A DNA stretch of 11,446 nt from CAZJWR01 sp964549765 (GTDB lineage: Bacteria; Zixibacteria; MSB-5A5; GN15; JAAZOE01). Positions within the stretch are counted from its first letter, which is position 1; each line of letters begins with the position of its first letter. The position numbers were made by a program, and so were the translations under genes. Location of the stretch: the NCBI GenBank assembly GCA_964549765.1, contig CAZJWR010000091.1:1-11446 (forward strand). Reading direction: 5' to 3'. Of this stretch, positions 1 through 8,193 are shown piece after piece. A model generated the notes under the pieces. It saw nothing but the letters and a program-made list of their open reading frames with translations, had not been told where the DNA came from and searched no databases.

Positions 1-2218
1 CGTCGGCAAGCCGGAATCGTTCACCGTCAACGCTATACTCCACCGAAAACGGCTGCGGGGTTGGCAGATTCGGCTTGGGCGTAACGGCCAGCGTGTATTC
101 ACCACTTTCCACGACTTGAGTGGCGGCGTAGTCATCCAAATTGTTGTTTGACTCGAGATTTCGACGGTAATAGTCGCCCGACGGCATCGTGTTGCGGACG
201 CGGTTGAATACTTTGCCGCTTGATGATGTGATTTCGATGGCGGCATTGTCGTGGGCCGCGATGGACACGGCGTGCTTCGAATACCCGCCCGGATTCAGCT
301 CATTGCGCAGCAGATACAGCCTGCCGTTCTGATATTCATTGGCCATTACCAGGATATCGACGTCGCCGTCGAGATCGACGTCATAACAGTCGATCAACTG
401 CGGGTTGTGGTGGGGAACGGGATAACGCAGTTCATTGGTGAATGTCCCATCGCCGTCGCCGAAAAGGATTGCCGCGAATTCTCGGGCGCCATTGACATAA
501 GCGATATCAAGTTCTCCGTCACCGTTGAAATCGGCAACGCAATTGCCGAAAATCTGTCCCTTGACGGTGCGCACGGTGTGCTGATCGAACGAGCCGTCGC
601 CGTTACCGAGATAGACCATCATGTTGCTATGGGTTCCACCCACCGACGGGGTCGAAATGCAGAGATCGAATATATCGTCGCCGTTGAAATCACTGCCCCT
701 GTTGGTCACTTCGATATCCAGCGATCCATAGACCTGGCTGTAGCTGTAGCTCTGCGTAAAGGCCCCGGCTCCGGTCTGTAAATATATTTTGACGCCGTTT
801 TCGGTGCCGATGGCGAGGTCGTCGGTTCCATCGTCGTCAAAATCGGCGGTATTCACGGAGGTGACGCGCTCGACCGAAGAAATCATGCTGGCGTACGAGA
901 ATCCCCCCTGGCTGTTGCCCGCATAGATATATACGCCGTCTTGCCAAATCACGGCGTAATCGAGGTAGTTATCGCCCGTGAACTCACCGATAACACCGTG
1001 TCGAGATAGATGACCGTCGGCCATTACGTCAACAGAAGAAAATGAATTGTTGCCATCGCCATGGAAAATCATCGTTCGGTAATCAGGTGAGCCGGGAAAA
1101 CCCATAAGAATCACGTCGAGATAATCGTCGGCGTCGAAATACCCCGTTTGCAGGGAGAATTTGGGATTACCGTCGTCGATTTTGAAGACCTCACTGAAAT
1201 TGCCTGCCGATCCGGGATCGTAGATGGCGAGAGTTATGCCGGTACCGCTGCCGCTGCCACCTGAGAATACTTCCTCTGAGAACGGGTCGGAATCGAAGTT
1301 GCCGTGCATCATGACGCCCGCAGACGCGTCACAGGAGAAATCTTGACTGGCAAACGACAACAGATATTGAGAGGATGAGACGACCTGGATGTCGATACTG
1401 CCGGTTTCACATACATTCGCGCTGTCACAGGCCTCAAATTTCGCCTGCCAGATTCCGACGTCCCCCGCAACCGTTTGCCATGTGAATTCGGCCGGATTTC
1501 CCGAATCAAGGTTCGGGGCATTGACCGGTGTCATTGTTTCGTCGTCATATCCGGTAAACGAAATCAGGCTCAAGGTGACCGGCGATCCTGTCGGGGATTC
1601 CGCCGCCACATCGAATGAAACCAGTGTCCCCGCCGTAACTTGAGGATCGTCCTCGGGCAGCGTAATAGCCGGCGGGGGGCTTCCAGCCTCGATCGCCACC
1701 GTCAATCCCTGAAATTGCGGCGAATACGTGACGGCCCCTGGTGCGCAAAACAGAAAATACCCGGCCGGCGGGCAAAATCCACTGTCGATCGTCATAGTCG
1801 TGGGAGTCAATCCGGTGAAATATAAGAGGAGTACGGCGTCATTTCCGGGCGGCAGGTTATTGCCCAACATCCGGTCGCCACCGAGGAGAATCGTGTCTGG
1901 GGATACGCCGTCAAGGTCGCGGGGAACCTCAACCCGAAATATCATCACGGAAGGATCGGCCATACGATTGACATAGACCGCAGAGTCGTATCGAGCGAAG
2001 CCGTTCACCGGTGATGTGAAAATAAGACCGAGGCTATAGCAGGGTATATCGACGTCATTGACGATCGTAACGCTGATCGGTTTGGATTGCCCGACCACCA
2101 ACGGCCCGCCTCCGATTTTGACCGTATCCGGGATGCCCGGATCCTGGGCCACGGACAACGTCGTTAACACGACCAGGCATATTGCGGTGAAGAATGGAAT
2201 GAATTTTGAAATACGCAT
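1..2218 (-). CDS. Secreted FG-GAP/VCBS beta-propeller protein with cohesin-like domain (3' end outside window)
   Basis: My own reading of the minus strand gives 739 uninterrupted codons running off the left edge, so the C-terminus is missing. Residues 1-24 form a signal peptide ending in a small-residue SVA site before QD. Residues 28-180 are a cohesin-like beta domain with a PDTILLGG motif near 107-114 and IDSGFCPPAG near 144-153. Residues 181-280 look Ig/cadherin-like. From about 300 onward six Asp-rich FG-GAP/VCBS calcium loops (DxDxDGxxD type) start near 361, 413, 460, 511, 564 and 614, with a degenerate one near 306. The spacing of about 50 residues fits a seven-bladed propeller. Residues 640-739 begin another beta-rich region. 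The family role is usually extracellular binding or adhesion; no catalytic motif is visible. A dockerin-like tail beyond the edge is possible given its neighbours but unseen. Confidence 0.9.
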   Translation of the reverse strand, partial: MRISKFIPFFTAICLVVLTTLSVAQDPGIPDTVKIGGGPLVVGQSKPISVTIVNDVDIPCYSLGLIFTSPVNGFARYDSAVYVNRMADPSVMIFRVEVPRDLDGVSPDTILLGGDRMLGNNLPPGNDAVLLLYFTGLTPTTMTIDSGFCPPAGYFLFCAPGAVTYSPQFQGLTVAIEAGSPPPAITLPEDDPQVTAGTLVSFDVAAESPTGSPVTLSLISFTGYDDETMTPVNAPNLDSGNPAEFTWQTVAGDVGIWQAKFEACDSANVCETGSIDIQVVSSSQYLLSFASQDFSCDASAGVMMHGNFDSDPFSEEVFSGGSGSGTGITLAIYDPGSAGNFSEVFKIDDGNPKFSLQTGYFDADDYLDVILMGFPGSPDYRTMIFHGDGNNSFSSVDVMADGHLSRHGVIGEFTGDNYLDYAVIWQDGVYIYAGNSQGGFSYASMISSVERVTSVNTADFDDDGTDDLAIGTENGVKIYLQTGAGAFTQSYSYSQVYGSLDIEVTNRGSDFNGDDIFDLCISTPSVGGTHSNMMVYLGNGDGSFDQHTVRTVKGQIFGNCVADFNGDGELDIAYVNGAREFAAILFGDGDGTFTNELRYPVPHHNPQLIDCYDVDLDGDVDILVMANEYQNGRLYLLRNELNPGGYSKHAVSIAAHDNAAIEITSSSGKVFNRVRNTMPSGDYYRRNLESNNNLDDYAATQVVESGEYTLAVTPKPNLPTPQPFSVEYSVDGERFRLAD

Positions 2219-2222
2219 ATCG

Positions 2223-2228
2223 CCCTCC
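2223..2228 (-). promoter_or_regulatory. Ribosome binding site deciding the start of the propeller protein
   Basis: GGAGGG lies 4 nt before the ATG at 2218 on the minus strand. A second in-frame ATG four codons upstream (first base 2230) overlaps this Shine-Dalgarno sequence, so 2218 is the better start. It also places the signal peptide at the extreme N-terminus. Confidence 0.75.
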
Positions 2229-2230
2229 AT

Positions 2231-2526
2231 CGATAGAACGTGTGCAAATATGACCTCTCGGGCATATTCTATTTATTCGCGAACATCGCTCGCGCGACGT
2301 CGTTAGCGAGGGGTCACATTGCTCCTTTTTTCGGCTTGTGTCCTGTCAGAGCAACAAGATCAAGGAATCCGGTTGACGGCGGACTCATTAGTAAATACGA
2401 GTGCCGGGACAAATTGTGCAATACTCAATACCAAGTTACGCAGTTTCCGGGGATATGCAACGGTTTTTTTGGATTCCCGGCTCCAGATTAAGCTGAATCG
2501 GGAGGATCTTCCGAAGGACGGGTCCT
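2231..2526. other. Intergenic region upstream of the propeller gene, no gene seen
   Basis: About 300 bases separate the start of the propeller gene from the terminator of the peptidase gene. No ORF here has a credible ribosome binding site or composition. I found no convincing -35/-10 pair for the minus-strand gene downstream, although its promoter probably lies here because the peptidase transcript appears to terminate just upstream. A GG...GC pair on the minus strand near 2420-2435 resembles sigma-54 boxes but has 11 rather than 10 bases between them. Confidence 0.5.
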
Positions 2527-2553
2527 GAAAAGGGCGGCTCATACGAGCCGCCC
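2527..2553 (-). terminator. Hairpin terminator after the M4 peptidase gene
   Basis: A perfect 9-bp GC-rich stem (2532-2540 pairing with 2545-2553) has a 4-nt loop. On the minus strand it is followed by TTTTC. It lies 26 nt past the peptidase stop codon. The U-tract is short, so termination may be partial. Confidence 0.7.
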
Positions 2554-2578
2554 CGGGAAATTTACATGGCGGTACCGT

Positions 2579-5500
2579 TTACGGGCAGCAGGGGGCTGGG
2601 CCGCTCTTGAAAATATAATTGACCAGATAGACGGCGTCGGCCACGTTGACGGCTCCGTTGCAATCGGCGTCTCCGGCCTCCAGAGGGTCGGGGGCTGGGC
2701 CGCTCTTGAAAATATACGCTATCAGGTGGACGGCGTCGCTGATGTTGATATCTTCATCACCGTTGGCATCGCCGCATACGTAGGGGCGGACGACGGTGAG
2801 AGTAAGCGGTTGCTCAGCGACAGCGCCGATTTCATCCTCGGCCCGTATGACAAGTGAGATTTCCCCATCGATTGTGGGCGTGCCGCTCAGCAGCCCGTCC
2901 GAAGAAATGCCGAGGCCGGTTCCCTCGAGATCACTGTCTCGATCAATCCACGAAAGGCCGCCGGTGCCGCCGGTCGCTTCTATTTGGAGTGAATAAGCTG
3001 TCCCCAGTTCACCATCCGGCAATGAAGCGGTGGTTATGGCGACAGCCGGATTGATCGTGAATGTCAGTACCGTCTCATCGGACGATCCGATAGCATCGGC
3101 AGCAGCCGCCGTAAAATTGATCGGTCCGGGTGTTGCCGGCGTTCCGGAGAGCAATCCCTCGGTCGAAAGAGTCAGGCCGCTTCCGCCGAGTTCGCCGAAT
3201 TTGTCGCTCCAGATTATGGCCCCCGTGCCGCCGTCGGCCTGCAATTGCCGGGAATAGACGATTCCCGCCGTCCAATCCGGCGCCGTAACGGTCGTGATGG
3301 CCACGGCCGGATTGAGTACGAATCCAAATTGCCGTTCGACATAAGCGCCAACGGCGTCGGTGATGCGCGTCAGCAAATTAATCGTCCCATGACCGCTCGG
3401 CGTGCCGCTGATCAGGCCGCCGGACGACAACGACAGCGCGTGATCCGCAAGATTCGATCCCTGATCGCTCCAGGTTGTGCTTCCGGTTCCACCCGTAAAA
3501 GTAAGCTGGGATGAAAAAGGAACACCGGCGCTCCAATCGGGCACATCAATCGTGACGATGCTCAGTGCGGCGTTGATAGTGAAGGAGTACTCCTGCTGAT
3601 CGATGTTGCTGCTGTCATCGATCACTTCGGCCGTGAATGTGATGGCTTCGGCTGAGACCGGAGTTCCGGATAATGTGCCGCCGGACGACAGCGACAAGCC
3701 GGTGCCGGCGAGGCCGCCATACTTATCGGTCCAGTATTGCGAACCATAGCCGCCCGTCGCCTCTAACGGCATCGACATCGGATAGTCCGCCGTCCAATCG
3801 GGCACCACGTCGGTGACGATTTGCAGCGGCTGACTGAGGGCGCCGCAGGCATACTGCAGCACGTTTACGGCATCCACGGCCGCTTCGACCACGGAGCCGT
3901 CACCAAGGTCGGAGGCTTCGAACCGAAGTTTCATTTGATCTGTCGGCGTGACGAAATCGCTCGCCCAAAACGCATGCTCGTACCAACCGCCGGCCGCCTG
4001 CACCACCGGCCCGATTTTCTCGACCAGCGTCCAATCACCGCCGGAGTTATTGGAAATATATACCTTCATGGTGTCGGAATACGGGGCATTGCCGTAGTCG
4101 TTGGAATACCACCGGGCATAGTCGATATGCGCATCGCCCGTGGAAAGATCGAATATGGGGGAATCGAGATAGGTCGTACCGTTGTCGATGTCCTCGTTGT
4201 AACCGTTGCCGGTAACGTAGCATTTTCCCGAACCGTCATAATCTTCGGGTGGCTCGCCGCGCACGCCGCCGTTGGCCGGAATGGCTCGTTCCCACGCTCC
4301 CTCGCCCACGTTTCCCGATACCGTCCAGCCCTTGTCCGTCTCAAAATCATCGGAGAACACCGTTACGATCGAATCGGCCACGACCGCGGATAGTGGCGAA
4401 CCCGGGTCGGGATCATACTTGACGCCGGTGGATGTCTCCTGCGCACTGATGTAGTAGTCGTAGGAGCCGCCGCACGATGCTGCCGGAAGGGTGGCGGTGA
4501 ACCGTATTGAGGTCAGCTGCGTGAGCGGATCGGAGGAATAGGCGCTGCCGTTGAGCGAATAGCGTATCTGCGCCGACCCGGGAACGAGCGTGCCTCCAAG
4601 AGCGCCGGTAATTACGACGCCGAACGTTTTCGCTTGGTCCGGAGCGACCCTCGTCGGCCTGCCGTCGGGATAATCGAACGTCAACGACGGCCCGGGGGTC
4701 GACACGCCGACGGCATTCCACGCGTTGGAGACTTGAGTCGCCCAGGCGCCGGAGGGATCAAGGTCGTTCGCGGCCGAGATCGTGCCGAGCGCCGCTTCGT
4801 GATAATCCGTATTGGAACTCCAGTAAAATTGATTGGCGCGGTAGGCGATTTTTATCGCGTCGGCGGGGCCGATCCCGGTAACGGTTACGCCGTGATGAAC
4901 GCCGCCGTCGGAGAGCAGAAAATACCATTTGTTGCCGACGCCGCTGTTGGTGTGGACGCCGCAGTAATCGTTGAGATAGGACGGCGAGCAATATTCCACG
5001 TCAATCCAATAGGGATCGGATGTCCCGTAATAGTCGGGATCGCTATAAAGGTGCGGATCTTCCATGGAGCGGAAGGGGACGCCGGTCAGCCGGCCGTTTT
5101 CGCCCATATCCCAATCGGGGGTGTCATAATCCGAGTGGGCCCATTCAAACGCCGCCCCCATCATGTCGGAGAACGATTCATTCAGCGCGCCGGGTTCTTT
5201 CTGGTAGACGAGGTCGGAACAGGTTTCGGTCACGGCATGGCCCCATTCATGGGCGATGACATCGGGACAGCCGGCCAATGACCGCCAGCCGGACGACCAA
5301 CTCCAGACTACAATCTGAGAGCCGTTCCAATAGGCGTTGTTGTCGCCCTCGGCATAATAGTTGACGCTGGTCAGCATCGTTGCGCCGTTGTCGTTGTACC
5401 CGTTCCGTCCCAGCGCCGCGAGGAGCCAATCATACACCAACCCCGTATACACCTGGCCGTCGACCGCCGGACGCTGGGTGCTGACGTCGTCCCAGTAATT

Positions 5501-6382
5501 ATCGGCGTCGGTGGCGATGCTTCCCGGAAGCGACGCACCGGCGATATTGGTCTGAATGTAGGCGTTGCTGGGCATCTGGCCGTCGTGGCCGTGGGGGTTG
5601 TTGTTCAGCCGTCGGGTATCGTCATACATCCGGTACACCGACCCGTTGTAGTCGGTATCGATATGGTCGCGTAAATCGCCCATGACGCCGTAACCGGTGC
5701 CGATATCGTTGTCGCTCATGATGCGATTGGCGTCGTAGATTATTTTGCCGCTGTGAGCGTCCACGAAATATTCCCAGCGGCCCATCGGCGTATCCGACAT
5801 GAGGAAAAGCCGCCAGCATAGGAAATATTGACTCTCCCAGGGGAAAACGACCAATTCCGGCCGGGTTGGTTTTCCCTCGCCGAAAAAGGATCGGAGATCT
5901 TCGGACGCCGTGACAACGGCGTCATCGGAAGAGATAGCGGGCTTGACACCGAGTTCGATATCATGAAAATAATATCCGTTGACCGTCTTCAGTGCCCCAT
6001 CGGGAGTGAAATGAGCGATGAGATCGGCGCCGATCACCGGCACGCCTTGGTAATTCTGGTGAAGCCGGACATGGCTCATTCCCAGGTTGTCGCGGTCGGT
6101 CCGCGTCACGGTCAGTTCATCAGCAGGAGAGACCATTTTATAGGCGCCCCGGTTCTCTACGAAAAAGGCGATGGCCCGGTCGGCCTCGTTACCCGATGCC
6201 TTTTGATGGGAAAGCGCCCCCTCGATGTAGACGGGAATTCCCTTATCGCTTTCCATATAGGCGGTAATTCCGCGGCTATTTCGGAGTTCGTTTCGACCGA
6301 AGACAGGACCGTCCGAATCGTCGGCCCACGTGATCGCTCCCATCAGCAGGACGCAAACCACCGCCACGATAACGCTTTTCAT
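2579..6382 (-). CDS. Secreted M4 (thermolysin-family) metallopeptidase with Ig-like repeats and C-terminal dockerin-like module
   Basis: This 1267-residue exported zinc endopeptidase is predicted to cleave proteins outside the cell. A signal peptide (1-20) is followed by an FTP/PepSY-type propeptide to about 220. The catalytic domain spans about 225-560. HEWGH at 378-382 supplies zinc ligands H378 and H382 and catalytic E379. E402 in NESFSD is the third ligand, exactly 24 residues after H378 as in thermolysin. D472 and H477 (CGVHTNSG region) match thermolysin D226 and H231. Then come an Fn3/Ig-like domain (about 564-670), a jelly-roll/MAM-like domain (about 672-845), four Ig-like putative (He_PIG-type) repeats (853-1198), and a dockerin-like pair of calcium loops (D1205/N1207/D1209/D1216 and D1238/D1240/N1242/D1249) ending in CCP. 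GGAGG sits 4 nt before the ATG. Known M4 enzymes are usually far shorter, so the C-terminal half is accessory. Its target is unknown. Confidence 0.95.
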   Translation of the reverse strand: MKSVIVAVVCVLLMGAITWADDSDGPVFGRNELRNSRGITAYMESDKGIPVYIEGALSHQKASGNEADRAIAFFVENRGAYKMVSPADELTVTRTDRDNLGMSHVRLHQNYQGVPVIGADLIAHFTPDGALKTVNGYYFHDIELGVKPAISSDDAVVTASEDLRSFFGEGKPTRPELVVFPWESQYFLCWRLFLMSDTPMGRWEYFVDAHSGKIIYDANRIMSDNDIGTGYGVMGDLRDHIDTDYNGSVYRMYDDTRRLNNNPHGHDGQMPSNAYIQTNIAGASLPGSIATDADNYWDDVSTQRPAVDGQVYTGLVYDWLLAALGRNGYNDNGATMLTSVNYYAEGDNNAYWNGSQIVVWSWSSGWRSLAGCPDVIAHEWGHAVTETCSDLVYQKEPGALNESFSDMMGAAFEWAHSDYDTPDWDMGENGRLTGVPFRSMEDPHLYSDPDYYGTSDPYWIDVEYCSPSYLNDYCGVHTNSGVGNKWYFLLSDGGVHHGVTVTGIGPADAIKIAYRANQFYWSSNTDYHEAALGTISAANDLDPSGAWATQVSNAWNAVGVSTPGPSLTFDYPDGRPTRVAPDQAKTFGVVITGALGGTLVPGSAQIRYSLNGSAYSSDPLTQLTSIRFTATLPAASCGGSYDYYISAQETSTGVKYDPDPGSPLSAVVADSIVTVFSDDFETDKGWTVSGNVGEGAWERAIPANGGVRGEPPEDYDGSGKCYVTGNGYNEDIDNGTTYLDSPIFDLSTGDAHIDYARWYSNDYGNAPYSDTMKVYISNNSGGDWTLVEKIGPVVQAAGGWYEHAFWASDFVTPTDQMKLRFEASDLGDGSVVEAAVDAVNVLQYACGALSQPLQIVTDVVPDWTADYPMSMPLEATGGYGSQYWTDKYGGLAGTGLSLSSGGTLSGTPVSAEAITFTAEVIDDSSNIDQQEYSFTINAALSIVTIDVPDWSAGVPFSSQLTFTGGTGSTTWSDQGSNLADHALSLSSGGLISGTPSGHGTINLLTRITDAVGAYVERQFGFVLNPAVAITTVTAPDWTAGIVYSRQLQADGGTGAIIWSDKFGELGGSGLTLSTEGLLSGTPATPGPINFTAAAADAIGSSDETVLTFTINPAVAITTASLPDGELGTAYSLQIEATGGTGGLSWIDRDSDLEGTGLGISSDGLLSGTPTIDGEISLVIRAEDEIGAVAEQPLTLTVVRPYVCGDANGDEDINISDAVHLIAYIFKSGPAPDPLEAGDADCNGAVNVADAVYLVNYIFKSGPAPCCP
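2591..2716 (-). repeat. 27-nt direct repeat within the dockerin-like module, 99-nt period
   Basis: Bases 2591-2617 and 2690-2716 are identical over 27 nt, offset by 99 nt (33 codons). They encode the YIFKSGPAP end of each of the two calcium-loop repeats. Identity at silent positions points to recent internal duplication or gene conversion. Confidence 0.85.
2789..3826 (-). repeat. Four tandem Ig-like putative domain repeats in the M4 peptidase
   Basis: Four units of about 86-88 residues start near residues 853, 941, 1028 and 1115. Each carries a VPDW/APDWTAG-type opening (LPDGELG in the last), a TGGTG turn, a trp-containing strand (WSD, WTD or WID), a SLSSGG/STEGLLSGTP hallmark and a closing FTINPA-like strand. 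The unit is typical of He_PIG/cadherin-like surface domains, which usually act as spacers or binding modules. Confidence 0.85.
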
Positions 6383-6472
6383 CGATCCTCCGACTCCCTA
6401 AATGTATGCCGATGACAAAAGGCAAGACTTTGAATCATAAGGCGCTGCCAATCCGGCTAAGACGTTGTAACT

Positions 6473-6481
6473 TGTTATAAT
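6473..6481 (+). promoter_or_regulatory. Extended -10 promoter for glnA
   Basis: TGTTATAAT is a perfect extended -10 element (TGnTATAAT) on the plus strand. No clear -35 box is seen 16-18 bases upstream, as is usual for extended -10 promoters. Transcription would begin near 6488 and leave about 248 nt of leader before glnA. It overlaps the -10 box of the divergent peptidase promoter. Confidence 0.5.
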
Positions 6482-6506
6482 ATAAGCAATTGTTGCATCC
6501 TGTCAA
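6477..6506 (-). promoter_or_regulatory. Sigma-70-type promoter for the M4 peptidase gene
   Basis: On the minus strand a perfect -35 box TTGACA (6501-6506) is followed by TATTAT (6477-6482) after 18 bases, or by TATATT (6479-6484) after 16. Predicted transcription starts near 6470, giving a leader of roughly 88 nt to the ATG at 6382. This is the best -35/-10 match in the window. Confidence 0.65.
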
Positions 6507-6735
6507 CCATCATTCTATTTTTGGAACCAAAAAATTTCCCGAGCGGATATATTGCAGGCCTTTTCCATCCGTCGGCAGCGATTCCGGTATGCATTATCCG
6601 GATATCGTTGCCGGAGGCGGACCTGCCCGACAAATCAAAATGCGTATTTCCGCATCGAGAGGTCTTGCTTTCCGGCTGGGATGTATTAGCTTACAGCGGT
6701 CGCCCCGGCGGCCGCCAGACGAAAGGAGAATGATC
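6488..6735 (+). other. Long 5' leader of glnA
   Basis: The glnA reading frame stays open upstream to an ATG at 6490, but the 82 added residues (His-, Arg- and Pro-rich) have no counterpart in glutamine synthetases and no ribosome binding site, so this is read as untranslated leader. It holds one GC-rich hairpin (6696-6715) close to the ribosome binding site. I recognise no known riboswitch class in it. Confidence 0.5.
6696..6715 (+). promoter_or_regulatory. GC-rich hairpin just upstream of the glnA ribosome binding site
   Basis: Bases 6696-6703 pair with 6708-6715 over 8 bp (one G-U wobble), with loop CCCG. The hairpin ends 6 nt before AAAGGAG (6722-6728). It is not followed by a T-tract, so it is not a classical terminator. 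It could affect translation initiation, or be chance in GC-rich sequence. Confidence 0.35.
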
Positions 6736-8148
6736 GTGACGATAGATGAGTTGAAGCGCCTCGCGCGGCAGACCAAGGCGGAATACATAGATCTGAAATT
6801 TTCCGATCTTCCCGGCATGTGGCATCATATCACAATACCGATTGCCAATCTTGGCCGGAAGTTATTCGAATACGGGGTCGGCGTCGACGGCTCGTCCCTG
6901 CCCGGGTTTTCCAAGATTGAATCAGGCGATATGATCGCCATCCCCGTCCCGGATACGGTTTTCGTCGATCCCTTTTTCGAGGCCCCGACCATTTCCATGA
7001 TTTGCGATATTTTCGACGTCAACGAATCCATGACGCCGTACGCACGAAATCCCCGGCGGGTGGCGGCCGACGCGGAGAAGTATCTCCGGAAAGTCATCAA
7101 AGGCGCCGATGCCGTCATAGGGCCGGAGTTCGAGTTTTACGTCTTCGACAAGGTGAATTTCTACCAGGGTCCCGAGAGCGCCTTCTATTTCGTCGACTCG
7201 CTCGAATCGGAGTGGAACGCCGCCGAGGACGAGGAGAACCTCGGATACAAAATCCCCTACAAGCAGGGATATCATGCGGCGCCGCCGATGGACCGCACAT
7301 TCAATCTAAGATCCGCGATCACCTCAATTATGGCGGCGGTCGGTATTGGGTTGAAATACCATCATCATGAGGTCGGCGGCGGCGGACAGCATGAAATCGA
7401 AGTTACTTTTGCGCCGCTGCTGAAGATGGCCGACCAGACGATGCTAATCAAATATATCATCAAAAATCAATGTTTCAAGTTGGGCAAATCGGCCACGTTC
7501 ATGCCCAAGCCACTGTTCAACGAGCCGGGGTCGGGACTTCACGTGCACCAGTATCTGTCGGGTGCAAACGGCTCGCTGTTTTTCGACAAGACCGGGCCGG
7601 CCCGGTTTTCGAAAATCGGGCTCCATTATATCGGCGGCATCCTCGCACACGTCGATTCCCTGCTGGTCTTCACCAATCCTTCGACCAATTCCTTCAAACG
7701 GCTCGTGCCCGGCTTCGAGGCTCCCGTGGCGGGGACCTATGCGGTGAGCAATCGGACCGCCTGTATCCGTATTCCGGGCTATCAGCGCGATCCCCGGACG
7801 ATGCGGCTGGAGTTCCGTCCGCCCGACGGCACCATGAATCCCTATCTCGCGTTCGCCGCCATGCTCATGGCCGGACTCGACGGCATCAAACGAAAACTTG
7901 ATCCGGGCGAACCGTTGACCAAGAATCTGGACGAATTGACCGAAACCGAGCGGACCGGTATGCACACCTTGCCAACGTCGCTCAACAAGGCGCTCAATGC
8001 ACTCGAGAAGGATTACGGCTATTTGCTCGAGGGCGGCGTTTTCACCGAGGATTTGCTCGAAAACTGGATAAAACTCAAACGCAAAGAGGTTGACGAAATT
8101 CGGATTCGGCCCACGCCGTACGAATTTGAGACCTATTACAATGCATAG
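6736..8148 (+). CDS. glnA: Glutamine synthetase, type I, lacking the adenylylation tyrosine
   Basis: It catalyses ATP-dependent condensation of glutamate and ammonium to glutamine, the main cytoplasmic ammonium-assimilation step, normally as a dodecamer. I choose GTG at 6736: AAAGGAG (6722-6728) then sits 7 nt upstream and the product is 470 residues, close to the 469 of E. coli GlnA. The in-frame ATG at 6730 is only 1 nt from that site. Active-site residues fall in near-register with E. coli: D51 in VDGSS, E131/E133 in PEFEF, E212 and E220 in HHHEVGGGGQHE, H269 in GSGLHVH, flap E328 in PGFEAP, E359 and R361 in RLEFRP. The region around 138-185 carries the insertion typical of the GSI-beta layout. 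At the position of adenylylated Tyr397 the sequence reads KNLDEL, with D399. Control by GlnE is therefore unlikely at that site. It lies 45 nt before the next gene, probably one operon. Confidence 0.96.
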   Translation: MTIDELKRLARQTKAEYIDLKFSDLPGMWHHITIPIANLGRKLFEYGVGVDGSSLPGFSKIESGDMIAIPVPDTVFVDPFFEAPTISMICDIFDVNESMTPYARNPRRVAADAEKYLRKVIKGADAVIGPEFEFYVFDKVNFYQGPESAFYFVDSLESEWNAAEDEENLGYKIPYKQGYHAAPPMDRTFNLRSAITSIMAAVGIGLKYHHHEVGGGGQHEIEVTFAPLLKMADQTMLIKYIIKNQCFKLGKSATFMPKPLFNEPGSGLHVHQYLSGANGSLFFDKTGPARFSKIGLHYIGGILAHVDSLLVFTNPSTNSFKRLVPGFEAPVAGTYAVSNRTACIRIPGYQRDPRTMRLEFRPPDGTMNPYLAFAAMLMAGLDGIKRKLDPGEPLTKNLDELTETERTGMHTLPTSLNKALNALEKDYGYLLEGGVFTEDLLENWIKLKRKEVDEIRIRPTPYEFETYYNA

Positions 8149-8193
8149 CCGGTCACGCGGGATCGGGCGTTCCGAGGATTAAAGATTCCGCTT

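Noticed and set aside
251..781. Plus-strand open frame of 176 codons
   Set aside because: It lies antisense to the FG-GAP propeller region, whose Asp/Gly-rich codons create open complementary frames. It shows no recognisable motif.
2305..2325. Start-stop mini-ORF (GGAGCAATGTGA on the minus strand) ahead of the propeller gene
   Set aside because: The spacing between the GGAG and the ATG is only 2 nt and the pattern is short enough to be chance.
2415..2440. Possible sigma-54 promoter for the propeller gene
   Set aside because: The GG and GC elements are 11 bases apart rather than the required 10, and the flanking consensus is weak.
3821..5281. Two plus-strand open frames (190 and 215 codons) antisense to the peptidase
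   Set aside because: They overlap the clearly genuine M4 catalytic and accessory domains and have no family features of their own.
7444..7965. Minus-strand open frame of 173 codons inside glnA
   Set aside because: Antisense to highly conserved glutamine synthetase sequence; no ribosome binding site or domain seen.
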